From NCBI RefSeq assembly GCF_014873945.1, contig NZ_JADBEC010000001.1, forward strand, positions 1,426,001-1,490,000: a DNA stretch of 64,000 nucleotides, given 5' to 3'. The DNA is from Rhizobium viscosum. Its GTDB lineage: Bacteria; Pseudomonadota; Alphaproteobacteria; Rhizobiales; Rhizobiaceae. Position 1 is the stretch's first letter. Each line of letters opens with the position of its first letter. The notes beneath the pieces were generated by a model. It was not told the origin of the DNA. It saw nothing but the letters and a program-made list of their open reading frames with translations, and did no database searches. The position numbers were made by a program, and so were the translations under genes. Positions 34,255 through 42,708 of this stretch are shown here, in pieces.

Positions 34255-35448
34255 ATGACCGCCACGAATCCTGTTGCCAATCTTCAAACCCTGATCCGCT
34301 GCCCGTCCGTGACGCCGGCAGAAGGCGGCGCGCTCTCCGCGCTGGAAGCAATGCTGTCTCCGCTCGGTTTCAAGGTCGACCGAATGGTCGCGACGGAAGC
34401 TGGCACGCCTGATGTCGAAAACCTCTATGCCCGCCTCGGCACCGAGGGGGCGCATCTGATGTTTGCAGGACATACCGATGTGGTGCCTGTCGGTGACGAA
34501 GCCGCCTGGAGGCATCCGCCCTTTGCAGCCGAGATTGCCAATGGCGAGCTTTTCGGCCGCGGTGCAGTCGACATGAAGGGAGGCATTGCCTGTTTTGCCG
34601 CTGCCGTTGCCCGCCATGTCGAAAAGCATGGTGCCCCGAAGGGCTCGATTTCCTTCCTGATCACAGGTGACGAGGAAGGCCCATCGATCAACGGTACGAG
34701 CAAGCTGCTGCAGTGGGCGGCCGAACGCGGGGAGACATGGGATGCCTGCGTCGTCGGCGAGCCGACGAACCCGAACAAGCTCGGCGATATGATTAAGATC
34801 GGCCGGCGCGGCTCACTCTCCGGCAAGATCGTCGTGCACGGCGTGCAGGGCCATGCGGCCTATCCGCATCTTGCCGACAATCCGGTACGCGGCATGCTGC
34901 AACTGGCCCAAGCGCTGATGGATCCGCCCTTCGACGCCGGCACGGACAATTTCCAGCCGTCCAATCTCGAAGTGACGACCATTGATGTCAGCAATCCGGC
35001 GACAAACGTCATTCCGGCCAGGGCTTCGGCGAGCTTCAACATCCGCTTCAACGACACGTGGACGGCGGATACGCTGCGGGCCGAGATCATCCGGCGCCTC
35101 GATGCGGCGGCGGCCGAGGGTGCGCTCCGACCCGGCCGCGAACCTGTCAAATACGAGATCATCTGGGCCGATCGCCCGAGCCATGTTTTTCTGACACGCA
35201 ACAATGCGCTGATCGCCTCGCTGTCGTCGGCGGTCGAAGCCATCACCGGCGCATCGCCGGCGCTGTCGACGACGGGCGGCACCTCTGATGCGCGCTTCAT
35301 CAAGGATTATTGCCCGGTCGTGGAATTCGGCCTTGTCGGCCAGACCATGCACATGGTCGACGAACGCGTCGCCGTTGCGGATCTGGAGACGCTGACGGCG
35401 ATCTACGAGACCTTTATCGAACGATGGTTTGCGAATGCCGGGCTTTAG
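34255..35448 (+). CDS. dapE: Succinyl-diaminopimelate desuccinylase
   Basis: 397 residues from ATG 34255 ([13 protein letters not shown]). The M20 metallopeptidase motifs are present: [12 protein letters not shown] (metal His and catalytic Asp), [10 protein letters not shown] (bridging Asp) and ITGDEEG (general-base Glu), with VGEPT and the C-terminal GGTSDARF and QTMHMVDE. It releases LL-diaminopimelate from its succinylated form, two steps after DapD. The 3' end overlaps the following membrane-protein gene. Confidence 0.97.
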   Translation: MTATNPVANLQTLIRCPSVTPAEGGALSALEAMLSPLGFKVDRMVATEAGTPDVENLYARLGTEGAHLMFAGHTDVVPVGDEAAWRHPPFAAEIANGELFGRGAVDMKGGIACFAAAVARHVEKHGAPKGSISFLITGDEEGPSINGTSKLLQWAAERGETWDACVVGEPTNPNKLGDMIKIGRRGSLSGKIVVHGVQGHAAYPHLADNPVRGMLQLAQALMDPPFDAGTDNFQPSNLEVTTIDVSNPATNVIPARASASFNIRFNDTWTADTLRAEIIRRLDAAAAEGALRPGREPVKYEIIWADRPSHVFLTRNNALIASLSSAVEAITGASPALSTTGGTSDARFIKDYCPVVEFGLVGQTMHMVDERVAVADLETLTAIYETFIERWFANAGL

Positions 35449-36031
35449 AGAGGTTCAATATTATCTCGCCGGCATCTGGTTGCTGATCAAACTCGACCCG
35501 CGCGGTTTCCGCTTCCTCGACATATCGGATCGCGGTGTCAACCGGTCTTTCTGGGCAATCATCTGGTGCCTGCCGCCGACAGGCATCGCCTGGCTATGGT
35601 GGCGCAATGCCTTTCTCCGGTCCATGCCCCCGGAGGCCGATGTCGGCTTTCCCTTCTATTTCCGGCTAGGGCTAGTCGAGCTTGCGAACTGGTTCGTGCC
35701 GCTTGTCTTTGCCGGCCTGCTGTTGCTTGCCTTCCGCATGGGTGAGCGCTTCGCGCCCGTCGTCGTCAGCGTCAACTGGCTTAACGTGCCGCTTGCCTAT
35801 GTTAACGGGCTGCTGCTGGCGCTGGTCTTCTTCCTGCCCGGCTTGATCGGCCTCGTGTCGATGCTGCTTCTCATCTTCATGCTGGCGCAGGTCTTCGTGC
35901 TGGCACGCATCCTCAGGATGATCTGCCATGGTCATGCCGTGATGGTCGGCGCTCTGACGCTGGTGCTCTTGGTGCCATCGATGGTGCTGTCGGAATATCT
36001 GCAGAACTTCCTCGGCATCTATCCGGCTTGA
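35435..36031 (+). CDS. Integral membrane protein of unknown function
   Basis: 198 residues from the ATG at 35435, which lies inside the dapE 3' end (14-bp overlap), so translation is probably coupled. Four to five hydrophobic spans: about 37-56, 76-101, 111-148 and 163-185. The N-terminus [21 protein letters not shown] is amphipathic. The protein resembles the small membrane proteins found after dapE in other rhizobia, but I do not know a function. Confidence 0.75.
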   Translation: MPGFREVQYYLAGIWLLIKLDPRGFRFLDISDRGVNRSFWAIIWCLPPTGIAWLWWRNAFLRSMPPEADVGFPFYFRLGLVELANWFVPLVFAGLLLLAFRMGERFAPVVVSVNWLNVPLAYVNGLLLALVFFLPGLIGLVSMLLLIFMLAQVFVLARILRMICHGHAVMVGALTLVLLVPSMVLSEYLQNFLGIYPA

Positions 36032-36053
36032 TCTGCGTGGATTGACGACTTCG

Positions 36054-36176
36054 TCATCGCATCCTCGGCGTCTTCAGATAGTCGACGACTTCCGGGGTCT
36101 CACCGGACTAGCGGATCATGGCCAGCGTTTTGCGCGACGTGCCGCAGGCCGGATTATGATAGATCGTCACCTTCAT
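36054..36176 (-). pseudogene. Arsenate reductase (ArsC/YfgD-like) remnant overlapping truA
   Basis: The minus-strand frame from ATG 36176 reads [20 protein letters not shown], the N-terminus of glutaredoxin-type arsenate reductases including the redox Cys in NPACGTSR. After 22 codons there is an in-frame TAG (36110-36108), then the homology continues as SGETPEVVDYLKTP before a stop at 36056-36054. Full-length members have about 115-140 residues, so two thirds are gone and the rest has a nonsense codon. Its start overlaps the last codons of truA, which suggests it was once the next gene of that unit. Confidence 0.82.
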
Positions 36177-36960
36177 CGTTTTCATCCACCGGTTTGCGGC
36201 GATCGGTGATCACCTCGGGATAATCCACCTGCATGAAATAGAGCCCGTCCGGCGGCGCCACGGGGCCACAGGCCTTGCGGTCACGCGCCTCAAGTGCTGC
36301 CCGCACATCCTCGGGCGTCCATTTGCCCTCGCCCGCCAGCTTCAAAGTTCCCGCAAAGGAGCGGATCTGGTTGTGCAGGAAGCTCTGGGCGGTGGCACGG
36401 ATCTCGATCAGTTCGCCATTGCGGGTCACATCCAGCCGGTCGAGCGTGCGCACAGGGCTGTTTGCCTGGCAGTGAGCCGAACGGAAAGTCGAGAAGTCGT
36501 GCCTACCGACGAGCGTCTGGGCGGCCGCATGCATGACCTCGTGATCCAGCACTTTCGGCACCCACCATGCCTTGCCGGCCTCCAGCGCCAGCGGCGCGCG
36601 GCGGCTGATGATGCGGTAGAGATAGTGCCGGCGGAGCGCGGAGAAGCGGGCGTCGAAGAATTCGCTTGCGGTCTCGACATCAAGGATCGCCACTTTGTCA
36701 CCCGCAAGCTTCAGATGGGCATTCAGTGCATTCTGCAGCTTGAAGGGCGACCATTCCTTCGAAAGATCGGCATGGATGACCTGCCCCATGGCGTGGACGC
36801 CGGAATCGGTGCGGCCCGCACCGCGGACGGAAACGGTATCGCCGCTTGCCGAGAAGATCGCCTTTTCAATCGCGCCCTGCACCGAAGGTCCGTTGTCCTG
36901 TCGCTGCCATCCGACGTAAGGGCCGCCGTCATATTCGACGATCATGCGGTATCGCGGCAT
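36154..36960 (-). CDS. truA: tRNA pseudouridine(38-40) synthase
   Basis: 268 residues. The catalytic aspartate is in [15 protein letters not shown] (about residues 46-60), preceded by the N-terminal [12 protein letters not shown]. Later motifs [19 protein letters not shown] and FLHNQIRS are as in TruA. The enzyme converts uridines in the anticodon arm to pseudouridine. Its start shares one base with the fmt stop (36960), so the two are translated together. Confidence 0.96.
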   Translation of the reverse strand: MPRYRMIVEYDGGPYVGWQRQDNGPSVQGAIEKAIFSASGDTVSVRGAGRTDSGVHAMGQVIHADLSKEWSPFKLQNALNAHLKLAGDKVAILDVETASEFFDARFSALRRHYLYRIISRRAPLALEAGKAWWVPKVLDHEVMHAAAQTLVGRHDFSTFRSAHCQANSPVRTLDRLDVTRNGELIEIRATAQSFLHNQIRSFAGTLKLAGEGKWTPEDVRAALEARDRKACGPVAPPDGLYFMQVDYPEVITDRRKPVDENDEGDDLS

Positions 36961-37895
36961 CAGACGAGCCTCGTGCCCGCAGCAAGCGGCGTGCCGTGCA
37001 GGAAGTCGGCAGCGGCGAGCGGTTTGCCGCCAGCCTTCTGAAGCTTTGTGAGGCGAACGGCGCCGGTGCCGCAGGCAACGACGAGATCATCAGTCACAAG
37101 CGTTCCAGCCGCGCCGTTGCCCACCGCGAGCTCCGAGCCCAGCACCTTGACGCGCTCCGCCTTGCCGTTGCTTTCAAGTTCGAACCAGGCGCCCGGAAAG
37201 GGCGCGAGGCCGCGGATATGGTTGTGAACGTCCTTGGCATCGCGGCTGAAATCGATGCGCGTTTCCGCCTTGTCGATCTTGGCGGCATAGAGCACGCCTT
37301 CGGCCGGCTGCGGGGTTAGCGGCAGATCGTCCATCTCCAACTTGACCATGGCTTCAGCTATCGCCTTGGCACCTGTCTGCATCAGCCTGTCGTGCAATTC
37401 GCCCGCCGTCATGTTCGAGCCGATTTCGACTTCGCGGGTCAGCGCGACATCGCCGGTATCGAGGCCCTTGTCCATCTTCATGACCATCATGCCGGTCTTG
37501 GCATCGCCGGCCATGATCGCCCGCTGGATGGGCGCAGCACCGCGCCAGCGCGGCAGCAGCGAGGCATGACCATTATAGCAGCCGTAACGCGTGCCGGTGA
37601 GGATAGCCTCGGGCAACAGCAGGCCATAGGCAACGACGACGCCGACATCGGCATCCAAGGCACGGAAGCGCTCACGCTCTTCCGGATCTTTAAAATTGAC
37701 CGGCGTGAAGACGGGCAGGCCGAGCAGCTCGGCCGCCTGATGCACCGGCGACTTCTGGAGATCGAGCCCGCGCCGTCCGCCCGGCCGCGGAGGCTGGGTA
37801 TAGACGGCAACGATCTGATGGCCGGCTTCGACGAGCAGACGCAGCGTCGGGACGGAAAAGTCGGGCGTTCCCATGAAAACGATACGAAGAGACAT
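36960..37895 (-). CDS. fmt: Methionyl-tRNA formyltransferase
   Basis: 311 residues from ATG 37895 ([20 protein letters not shown]). The formyltetrahydrofolate site is seen in [20 protein letters not shown], containing the catalytic Asn-His pair, and the [10 protein letters not shown] loop follows. It formylates the initiator Met-tRNA. def lies upstream in the same orientation, separated by 99 bp with a small hairpin ACGGGCT/AGCCCGT (37938-37959). The def-fmt-truA order is the usual one. Confidence 0.97.
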   Translation of the reverse strand: MSLRIVFMGTPDFSVPTLRLLVEAGHQIVAVYTQPPRPGGRRGLDLQKSPVHQAAELLGLPVFTPVNFKDPEERERFRALDADVGVVVAYGLLLPEAILTGTRYGCYNGHASLLPRWRGAAPIQRAIMAGDAKTGMMVMKMDKGLDTGDVALTREVEIGSNMTAGELHDRLMQTGAKAIAEAMVKLEMDDLPLTPQPAEGVLYAAKIDKAETRIDFSRDAKDVHNHIRGLAPFPGAWFELESNGKAERVKVLGSELAVGNGAAGTLVTDDLVVACGTGAVRLTKLQKAGGKPLAAADFLHGTPLAAGTRLV

Positions 37896-37994
37896 TCTAT
37901 CTCGCCAATTGAGGATCAACCGTCTTCAAACGGGTTTACGGGCTCACCATCAAGCCCGTTCGAAAGCTTTCGTATGTTGCTGCTGTCGGCCCTC

Positions 37995-38510
37995 TCAGAG
38001 CGCCTTCGACTTTGCAGCCTTGGTGAACTTCTTGATCACCATTTCGCGCTTCAACCGCGAAATATGATCGATGAAGAGCACACCGTTCAAGTGATCGATC
38101 TCGTGCTGGAGGCACGTCGCCAAAAGGCCATCAGCCTCGACGCTCTGTTCCTTGCCTTCGCGGTCCAGATACTTGACCGTGACATTCGCAGGGCGTTCCA
38201 CTTCCGCATAATAGTCGGGAATGGAAAGGCAGCCTTCCTCATAGACGGAACGTTCGTCCGAGGAGCTGACGATCTCCGGATTGATGAAGACGAGCGGCTG
38301 CTTTTCCTCGCCTTCTTTCGACAGATCGATGACGAGCATGCGGCGCGGAACACCGATCTGGATCGCGGCAAGGCCGATGCCCGGCGCATCATACATGGTT
38401 TCCAACATGTCGTCGGAAAGGCGCTGGAGATCGGCGTCGACCCGCTCGATCGGCTTGGAAACCTGACGGAGAACGGGATCGGGAAGAATGATGAGTGGCT
38501 TGATGGTCAT
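37995..38510 (-). CDS. def: Peptide deformylase
   Basis: 171 residues from ATG 38510 ([16 protein letters not shown]). All three metal-site motifs are present: [10 protein letters not shown] (motif 1), EGCLSIPD (motif 2, with the metal Cys) and [10 protein letters not shown] (motif 3, HExxH type). It removes the formyl group from nascent peptides and is the first gene of the def-fmt-truA unit. Confidence 0.97.
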   Translation of the reverse strand: MTIKPLIILPDPVLRQVSKPIERVDADLQRLSDDMLETMYDAPGIGLAAIQIGVPRRMLVIDLSKEGEEKQPLVFINPEIVSSSDERSVYEEGCLSIPDYYAEVERPANVTVKYLDREGKEQSVEADGLLATCLQHEIDHLNGVLFIDHISRLKREMVIKKFTKAAKSKAL

Positions 38511-38606
38511 GGCGTTCCCATAACCCATCTTTTCAAACTAGGGAATTATCCGCCGGGCAGGGATTGCGGTTTTTTGCAGCGCCTGCCCGGATTTTGCCTG
38601 GATTAT

Positions 38607-40106
38607 TCAGGCCGCGCGGCGGCCAGTACCGGCAACCTGTCGACCTTCAACGCGAGCGCGGAAACGCTGCAGCAGTTCGATGAGGTTTTCGACCTCGTCC
38701 TTCAGCCTGCGGGTTTCGGCCGACGTACGCTCGACCATGCCGGAATTCTGCTGGGTGATCGTATCCATATTGCGGATCGCGACGCTGACCTCATTGACGC
38801 CGGTCGCCTGATCGCGGGCGGCAGCCGCAATATCGGCAACGAACCTGTTGATGATGTCGATACGGCTGATCATGTCGCTCAGCGCCTCACCGGTGCTGCT
38901 GACGATGTTGACGCCCTCATTCACCTGTGTCGAGCTTTCGGAGATCAGGTTCTTGATCGCCTTGGCGGCATCGGCCGTGCGCTGGGCAAGCTGACGGACT
39001 TCCTGTGCGACGACCGCAAAGCCTTTACCCGCATCACCGGCACGCGCAGCTTCGACGCCGGCATTCAGCGCCAGCAGGTTGGTCTGGAAAGCGATCTCAT
39101 CGATGACACCGATGATCTTGGCGATTTCAGTGGAGGACTTCTCGATACCCGCCATGGCCGAAACGGCGCTGGTGACGAGTTCGCCGGAATTCTTGGCCTT
39201 CTCCTGCGTTTCGCGCACTGCGCCGGACGCTTTTTCGGCATTGGCGGCGGTCTGGCTGACGCTGACGGAGAGCTGCTGCAGCGCAGCCGAGCTTTCCTCG
39301 ACGCCGGCTGCCTGCTGCGCCGTACGCAAGGCGAGGTCGTCCGTCGCCTTGGACATTACATCGGCACCTTCGAGAATGTGGCTGGACGTCGTGCGGATGG
39401 AGGTGAAGGAATCACGGAGCGCGCTGACAGCCCTGTTATAATCCTCTGCCATCTCACGAAAATTACCGGGCAGATCCGAGGGAAGCGTTGCTTCGAGGTC
39501 GCCGCGCGACAGGGCTTCGAGGCCACGGCGCAGATGATCCAGTGCCAGTGCCTGATCGGCTTCGGCCCGGGCGCGGTCTTCTTCCAGCGCGTGGCGCTTT
39601 TCCTCCAGCGCTTCCAGATAGACGGAGATGGAATAATCCATGTCGAGCATCGCCGCCTTGATCACGGCGGTCAGCTTTTCGGCGAGCGCCTTTCCCTGCT
39701 GGCGGGCAAAGAGCGATGGCCACTGCTTTTCCATCAGGCCACGGACGAGCTCCGACATGACAAGCGCATAACCGCCGATATACCAGCGCGGCTCCAGGCC
39801 GATGCGGGCATGGGTGCGGCCGACGGCGGTGACACCATTCACGTAACTCTCGTCGAAATTGCCGCTCGAAAGATTGCCCCAATGCTCCTGCTGGCGCTTC
39901 TTGGCGTGGCCCATATGGGCCTTGTTGGAGAAGAAGCCTGCTACCGCCGGCGTCTTTGCAAGCTTGCCATAGAACTTGTCGAGCGCGCCGCCGAGCAGTT
40001 CCGAGATCGCCGGCCGCAATTCCCGCAGGTTCCTGCGCGCCTCATCGTCAAGCTCAATGAAGTCAAGGCGCTGCCTGAGGGCATTGTCGGTCTGGTGGGA
40101 AGTCAT
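38607..40106 (-). CDS. Globin-coupled methyl-accepting chemotaxis protein (HemAT-like aerotaxis sensor)
   Basis: 499 residues with no transmembrane segment. The N-terminal 180 residues are a protoglobin/globin-coupled sensor domain; the proximal haem ligand is His99 in GRTHARIGLEPRWYIGGY, the diagnostic motif of HemAT. A linker with HAMP-like features precedes the MCP signalling domain (IGVIDEIAFQTNLLALNAGV at the tip). There is no C-terminal NWEEF tail. The soluble receptor probably senses oxygen directly for aerotaxis. Confidence 0.93.
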   Translation of the reverse strand: MTSHQTDNALRQRLDFIELDDEARRNLRELRPAISELLGGALDKFYGKLAKTPAVAGFFSNKAHMGHAKKRQQEHWGNLSSGNFDESYVNGVTAVGRTHARIGLEPRWYIGGYALVMSELVRGLMEKQWPSLFARQQGKALAEKLTAVIKAAMLDMDYSISVYLEALEEKRHALEEDRARAEADQALALDHLRRGLEALSRGDLEATLPSDLPGNFREMAEDYNRAVSALRDSFTSIRTTSSHILEGADVMSKATDDLALRTAQQAAGVEESSAALQQLSVSVSQTAANAEKASGAVRETQEKAKNSGELVTSAVSAMAGIEKSSTEIAKIIGVIDEIAFQTNLLALNAGVEAARAGDAGKGFAVVAQEVRQLAQRTADAAKAIKNLISESSTQVNEGVNIVSSTGEALSDMISRIDIINRFVADIAAAARDQATGVNEVSVAIRNMDTITQQNSGMVERTSAETRRLKDEVENLIELLQRFRARVEGRQVAGTGRRAA

Positions 40107-40299
40107 GGGGGATCTCTATCTGGCGCGAATGCGGAGGGAAATTGCAGCGCCAGATTTGGCGAATATGGTTTAGCAATCGTTAAGTGCGCGGCCGATTTTT
40201 CTTCTGCTACAGCAAATTAGCGTCGTTCGCATTGGTGATACGGCGTGGATTGTTCACGTTTTGATCTGGATATTGCCGCTTATTTTGTTATGGTGCAGC

Positions 40300-41523
40300 A
40301 TGACCATGACATCCGACTCACTCACCATTTCCTTGCCGATGCTGAGCCCCGGCGTGCTTGCACTTGCCGGCGGTGCGCTCGCCGTTCTCATCCTCGTGAC
40401 AATCGTGTTTGCCTTGCGCAATGCCGGCATCCGTCGCGATGAAGCGGAAGAGGCCAGTCTTCGCGCCGCCGAAAGCGAGGCGCGCATGGCGGAGCTTCTG
40501 AAAATACAGGCGGAGATGCAGGGACGCATCTCGACCATGACGGAGGTCTTCGGCGCACGCCAGGCCGAGCTCAATCATGCAATCAACCAGCGGCTCGACG
40601 GCATGTCGCAGCGTATGAGCTCGACGCTGACCGAGCAGACGAAATCAACGCATGACAACCTGCAGAAGCTGCAGGAGCGCCTGGCGGTGATCGATGTTGC
40701 CCAGAACAATATCCAAACGCTCGCCAAGGATGTCGTCGGGCTGCAGGCCATTCTTTCCAACAAGCAGACGCGTGGGGCTTTCGGCCAGTCGCGTATGGAA
40801 ACGATCGTCGCCGATGGCCTGCCGATGGGCGCTTACGCCTTCCAGCAGACGCTTTCCAACGGCTCGCGACCGGACTGCACGATCAGAATGCCGAATGGGG
40901 CACCGCCGCTCGTCATCGACGCCAAATTTCCGCTTGAGGCGTGGAACGCGATCCGCGATGCGGGCGGCGCGGACGCTGGTAAGCTTGCCAGCCAGCAGTT
41001 TCGCCGGGACATGGAAGTTCATATCAAGGATATTTCCGAGAAATATCTGATCCAGGGCGAGACGCAGGACACGGCTTTCCTCTTCGTTCCCTCGGAATCG
41101 ATCTTCGCGGAAATCCATGAGAATTTTGAAGCGATCGTGCAGAAGGCTCACCGTGCGCGCGTCGTTATCGTCTCGCCTTCGCTCTTGATGCTGTCGATCC
41201 AGGTCATTCAGGCCGTGCTGAAAGACCAGCGCATGCGGGCGCAGGCGCATGTCATCCAGGGAGAAGTCGCTCTCCTCATGGACGATCTCGGCCGGCTCGA
41301 CGAGCGCGTACGCAAGCTGCAGGGACATTTTTCCCAGACACAGCGCGACGTGGACCAGATTATTACCTCGGCAGACAAGCTCACCAAGCGTGGCGCGAAG
41401 ATCGAGGCGCTGGAGTTCGAGGCAAGCGGCGACAGCAAGCCGGCTCGCGAGAGCGAGCCAGCAGCGAAATCCGTCGAAAGCCGAACTGGACTGCTCAAGC
41501 TCAGGGTGGTTGACGAGGAGTGA
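40300..41523 (+). CDS. rmuC: DNA recombination protein RmuC
   Basis: 407 residues from ATG 40300; an ATG two codons later is equally possible. A single N-terminal membrane span (LSPGVLALAGGALAVLILVTIVFAL without interruption, about residues 13-37) is followed by a long coiled coil (about 45-150). The conserved nuclease-like RmuC core then begins, with ARGAFGQSRMETIV-like and PLVIDAKFPLEAW segments and SKYLIQGETQDTAF-like continuation. RmuC limits DNA rearrangements at inverted repeats. It overlaps nothing and is followed 44 bp later by a ribokinase gene. Confidence 0.9.
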   Translation: MTMTSDSLTISLPMLSPGVLALAGGALAVLILVTIVFALRNAGIRRDEAEEASLRAAESEARMAELLKIQAEMQGRISTMTEVFGARQAELNHAINQRLDGMSQRMSSTLTEQTKSTHDNLQKLQERLAVIDVAQNNIQTLAKDVVGLQAILSNKQTRGAFGQSRMETIVADGLPMGAYAFQQTLSNGSRPDCTIRMPNGAPPLVIDAKFPLEAWNAIRDAGGADAGKLASQQFRRDMEVHIKDISEKYLIQGETQDTAFLFVPSESIFAEIHENFEAIVQKAHRARVVIVSPSLLMLSIQVIQAVLKDQRMRAQAHVIQGEVALLMDDLGRLDERVRKLQGHFSQTQRDVDQIITSADKLTKRGAKIEALEFEASGDSKPARESEPAAKSVESRTGLLKLRVVDEE

Positions 41524-41567
41524 TCGCTTCGGCAGTGTCGCGGCCCGAAGCAAGGGACGGACATGCC

Positions 41568-42467
41568 ATGATCACAGTTTTCGGCTCCATCAATATGGAC
41601 CTTATTGCCACCACCGAGCGCCTGCCGAAGCCCGGCGAAACAGTTGCCGGCAACAGCTTCGCAACGGCTGCCGGCGGCAAAGGCGCCAATCAGGCGCTCG
41701 CTGCCCGGCGAGCAGGCCGCTATGTCCATATGGCGGGTGCTGTCGGCAGGGATGCCTTTGCCGAGGGCGCCCTTGAATTGCTCGACAGCGCGGGTACCGA
41801 CCTTTCACTCGTCAACCGTGTCGAGGGGCCGACCGGCACGGCCCTCATTCTTGTCGGCGGCGACGGCGAGAACATGATCGCCGTCATTCCCGGCGCGAAC
41901 GGCAAGGTGAGCGACGACAATGCCGAGGCTGCCGTCAACGCTATGAACGAGGGCGATATACTCATGCTGCAGCTCGAAATTCCAGTCGAGGCGGTCGAAC
42001 GTGCCCTTGCTGCCTCTCGCGCCAAGGGCATTACCAGCATTCTCAATCTTGCTCCGCTTATTCCGGATGCGCCGCGCCTCGGCCGGCTGGCCGACATCGT
42101 CATTGCTAATGAAACCGAGTTCGAGCGGCTGGCGGGACAGGAAAACATGACTGCCGGCGACCGTGAGGCGGCGTTGGAGCGGCTGCATGCAGAGACCGGT
42201 CAGACGCTGATCGTTACGCTTGGCGGCGATGGCGTCATCGCGATCCGGGATGGCCAGATTTCCCGCGCGCAGGGGCTTGTCATCGAACCTGTAGATACCG
42301 TCGGCGCCGGTGATACGTTCTGCGGCTATTTCGCAGCAAGCCTTGATGAGGGGCTGGATTTCGACTCGGCGCTGCGCCGCGCAGCGGTCGCCGGCTCGCT
42401 TGCCTGCCTGAAGCCGGGGGCTCAGCCCTCCATTCCGCTGGCAGCCGAAGTCGCAGACAGAATATAG
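41568..42467 (+). CDS. rbsK: Ribokinase (PfkB family)
   Basis: 299 residues from ATG 41568 with AAGGGACGG upstream. PfkB signatures are present: near the N-terminus AAGGKGANQALAARR with the sugar-binding GGKGAN, and the C-terminal DTVGAGDTFCGYFAASLDEG carrying the catalytic Asp in GAGDTF. The pattern NMDLIATTERLPKPGETV at the start fits ribokinase. It phosphorylates ribose to ribose-5-phosphate. No ribose transporter is adjacent, so it may serve nucleoside salvage (inference). Confidence 0.88.
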   Translation: MITVFGSINMDLIATTERLPKPGETVAGNSFATAAGGKGANQALAARRAGRYVHMAGAVGRDAFAEGALELLDSAGTDLSLVNRVEGPTGTALILVGGDGENMIAVIPGANGKVSDDNAEAAVNAMNEGDILMLQLEIPVEAVERALAASRAKGITSILNLAPLIPDAPRLGRLADIVIANETEFERLAGQENMTAGDREAALERLHAETGQTLIVTLGGDGVIAIRDGQISRAQGLVIEPVDTVGAGDTFCGYFAASLDEGLDFDSALRRAAVAGSLACLKPGAQPSIPLAAEVADRI

Positions 42468-42594
42468 TCCAGTCCAGCCGCGAACTGGTTATGAAACACG
42501 GCCCCCAGTTTTGGGGTGGTGTGCAGGATTTGCTGCCGAGACATATAGAATTTCATTCAAATTTAAGAGGTTTCTGGCGATCCTTCGGGCGATC

Positions 42595-42620
42595 ACCGCC
42601 TCGCTCATCGTCGAGGCGGT
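42595..42620 (+). other. Hairpin in the leader of the chemoreceptor gene at 42709
   Basis: ACCGCCTCG pairs with CGAGGCGGT around an 8-base loop, about 90 bp upstream of the ATG. No T-run follows, so it is more likely an RNA structure in the 5' leader than a terminator. Confidence 0.4.
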
Positions 42621-42708
42621 CACCCCCAATGGCAGCTCCATGATAGAGCGTGCCTTACCCGCTGCGCCGGAGAATGGCCCTTCGGTGCGTCCTTGCCCCG
42701 AGGAACCT

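Noticed and set aside
37392..40220. A 942-codon open frame on the plus strand
   Set aside because: It runs antisense through fmt, def and the globin-coupled chemoreceptor, all with clear family motifs. Long antisense frames are common in high-GC DNA with strong codon bias.
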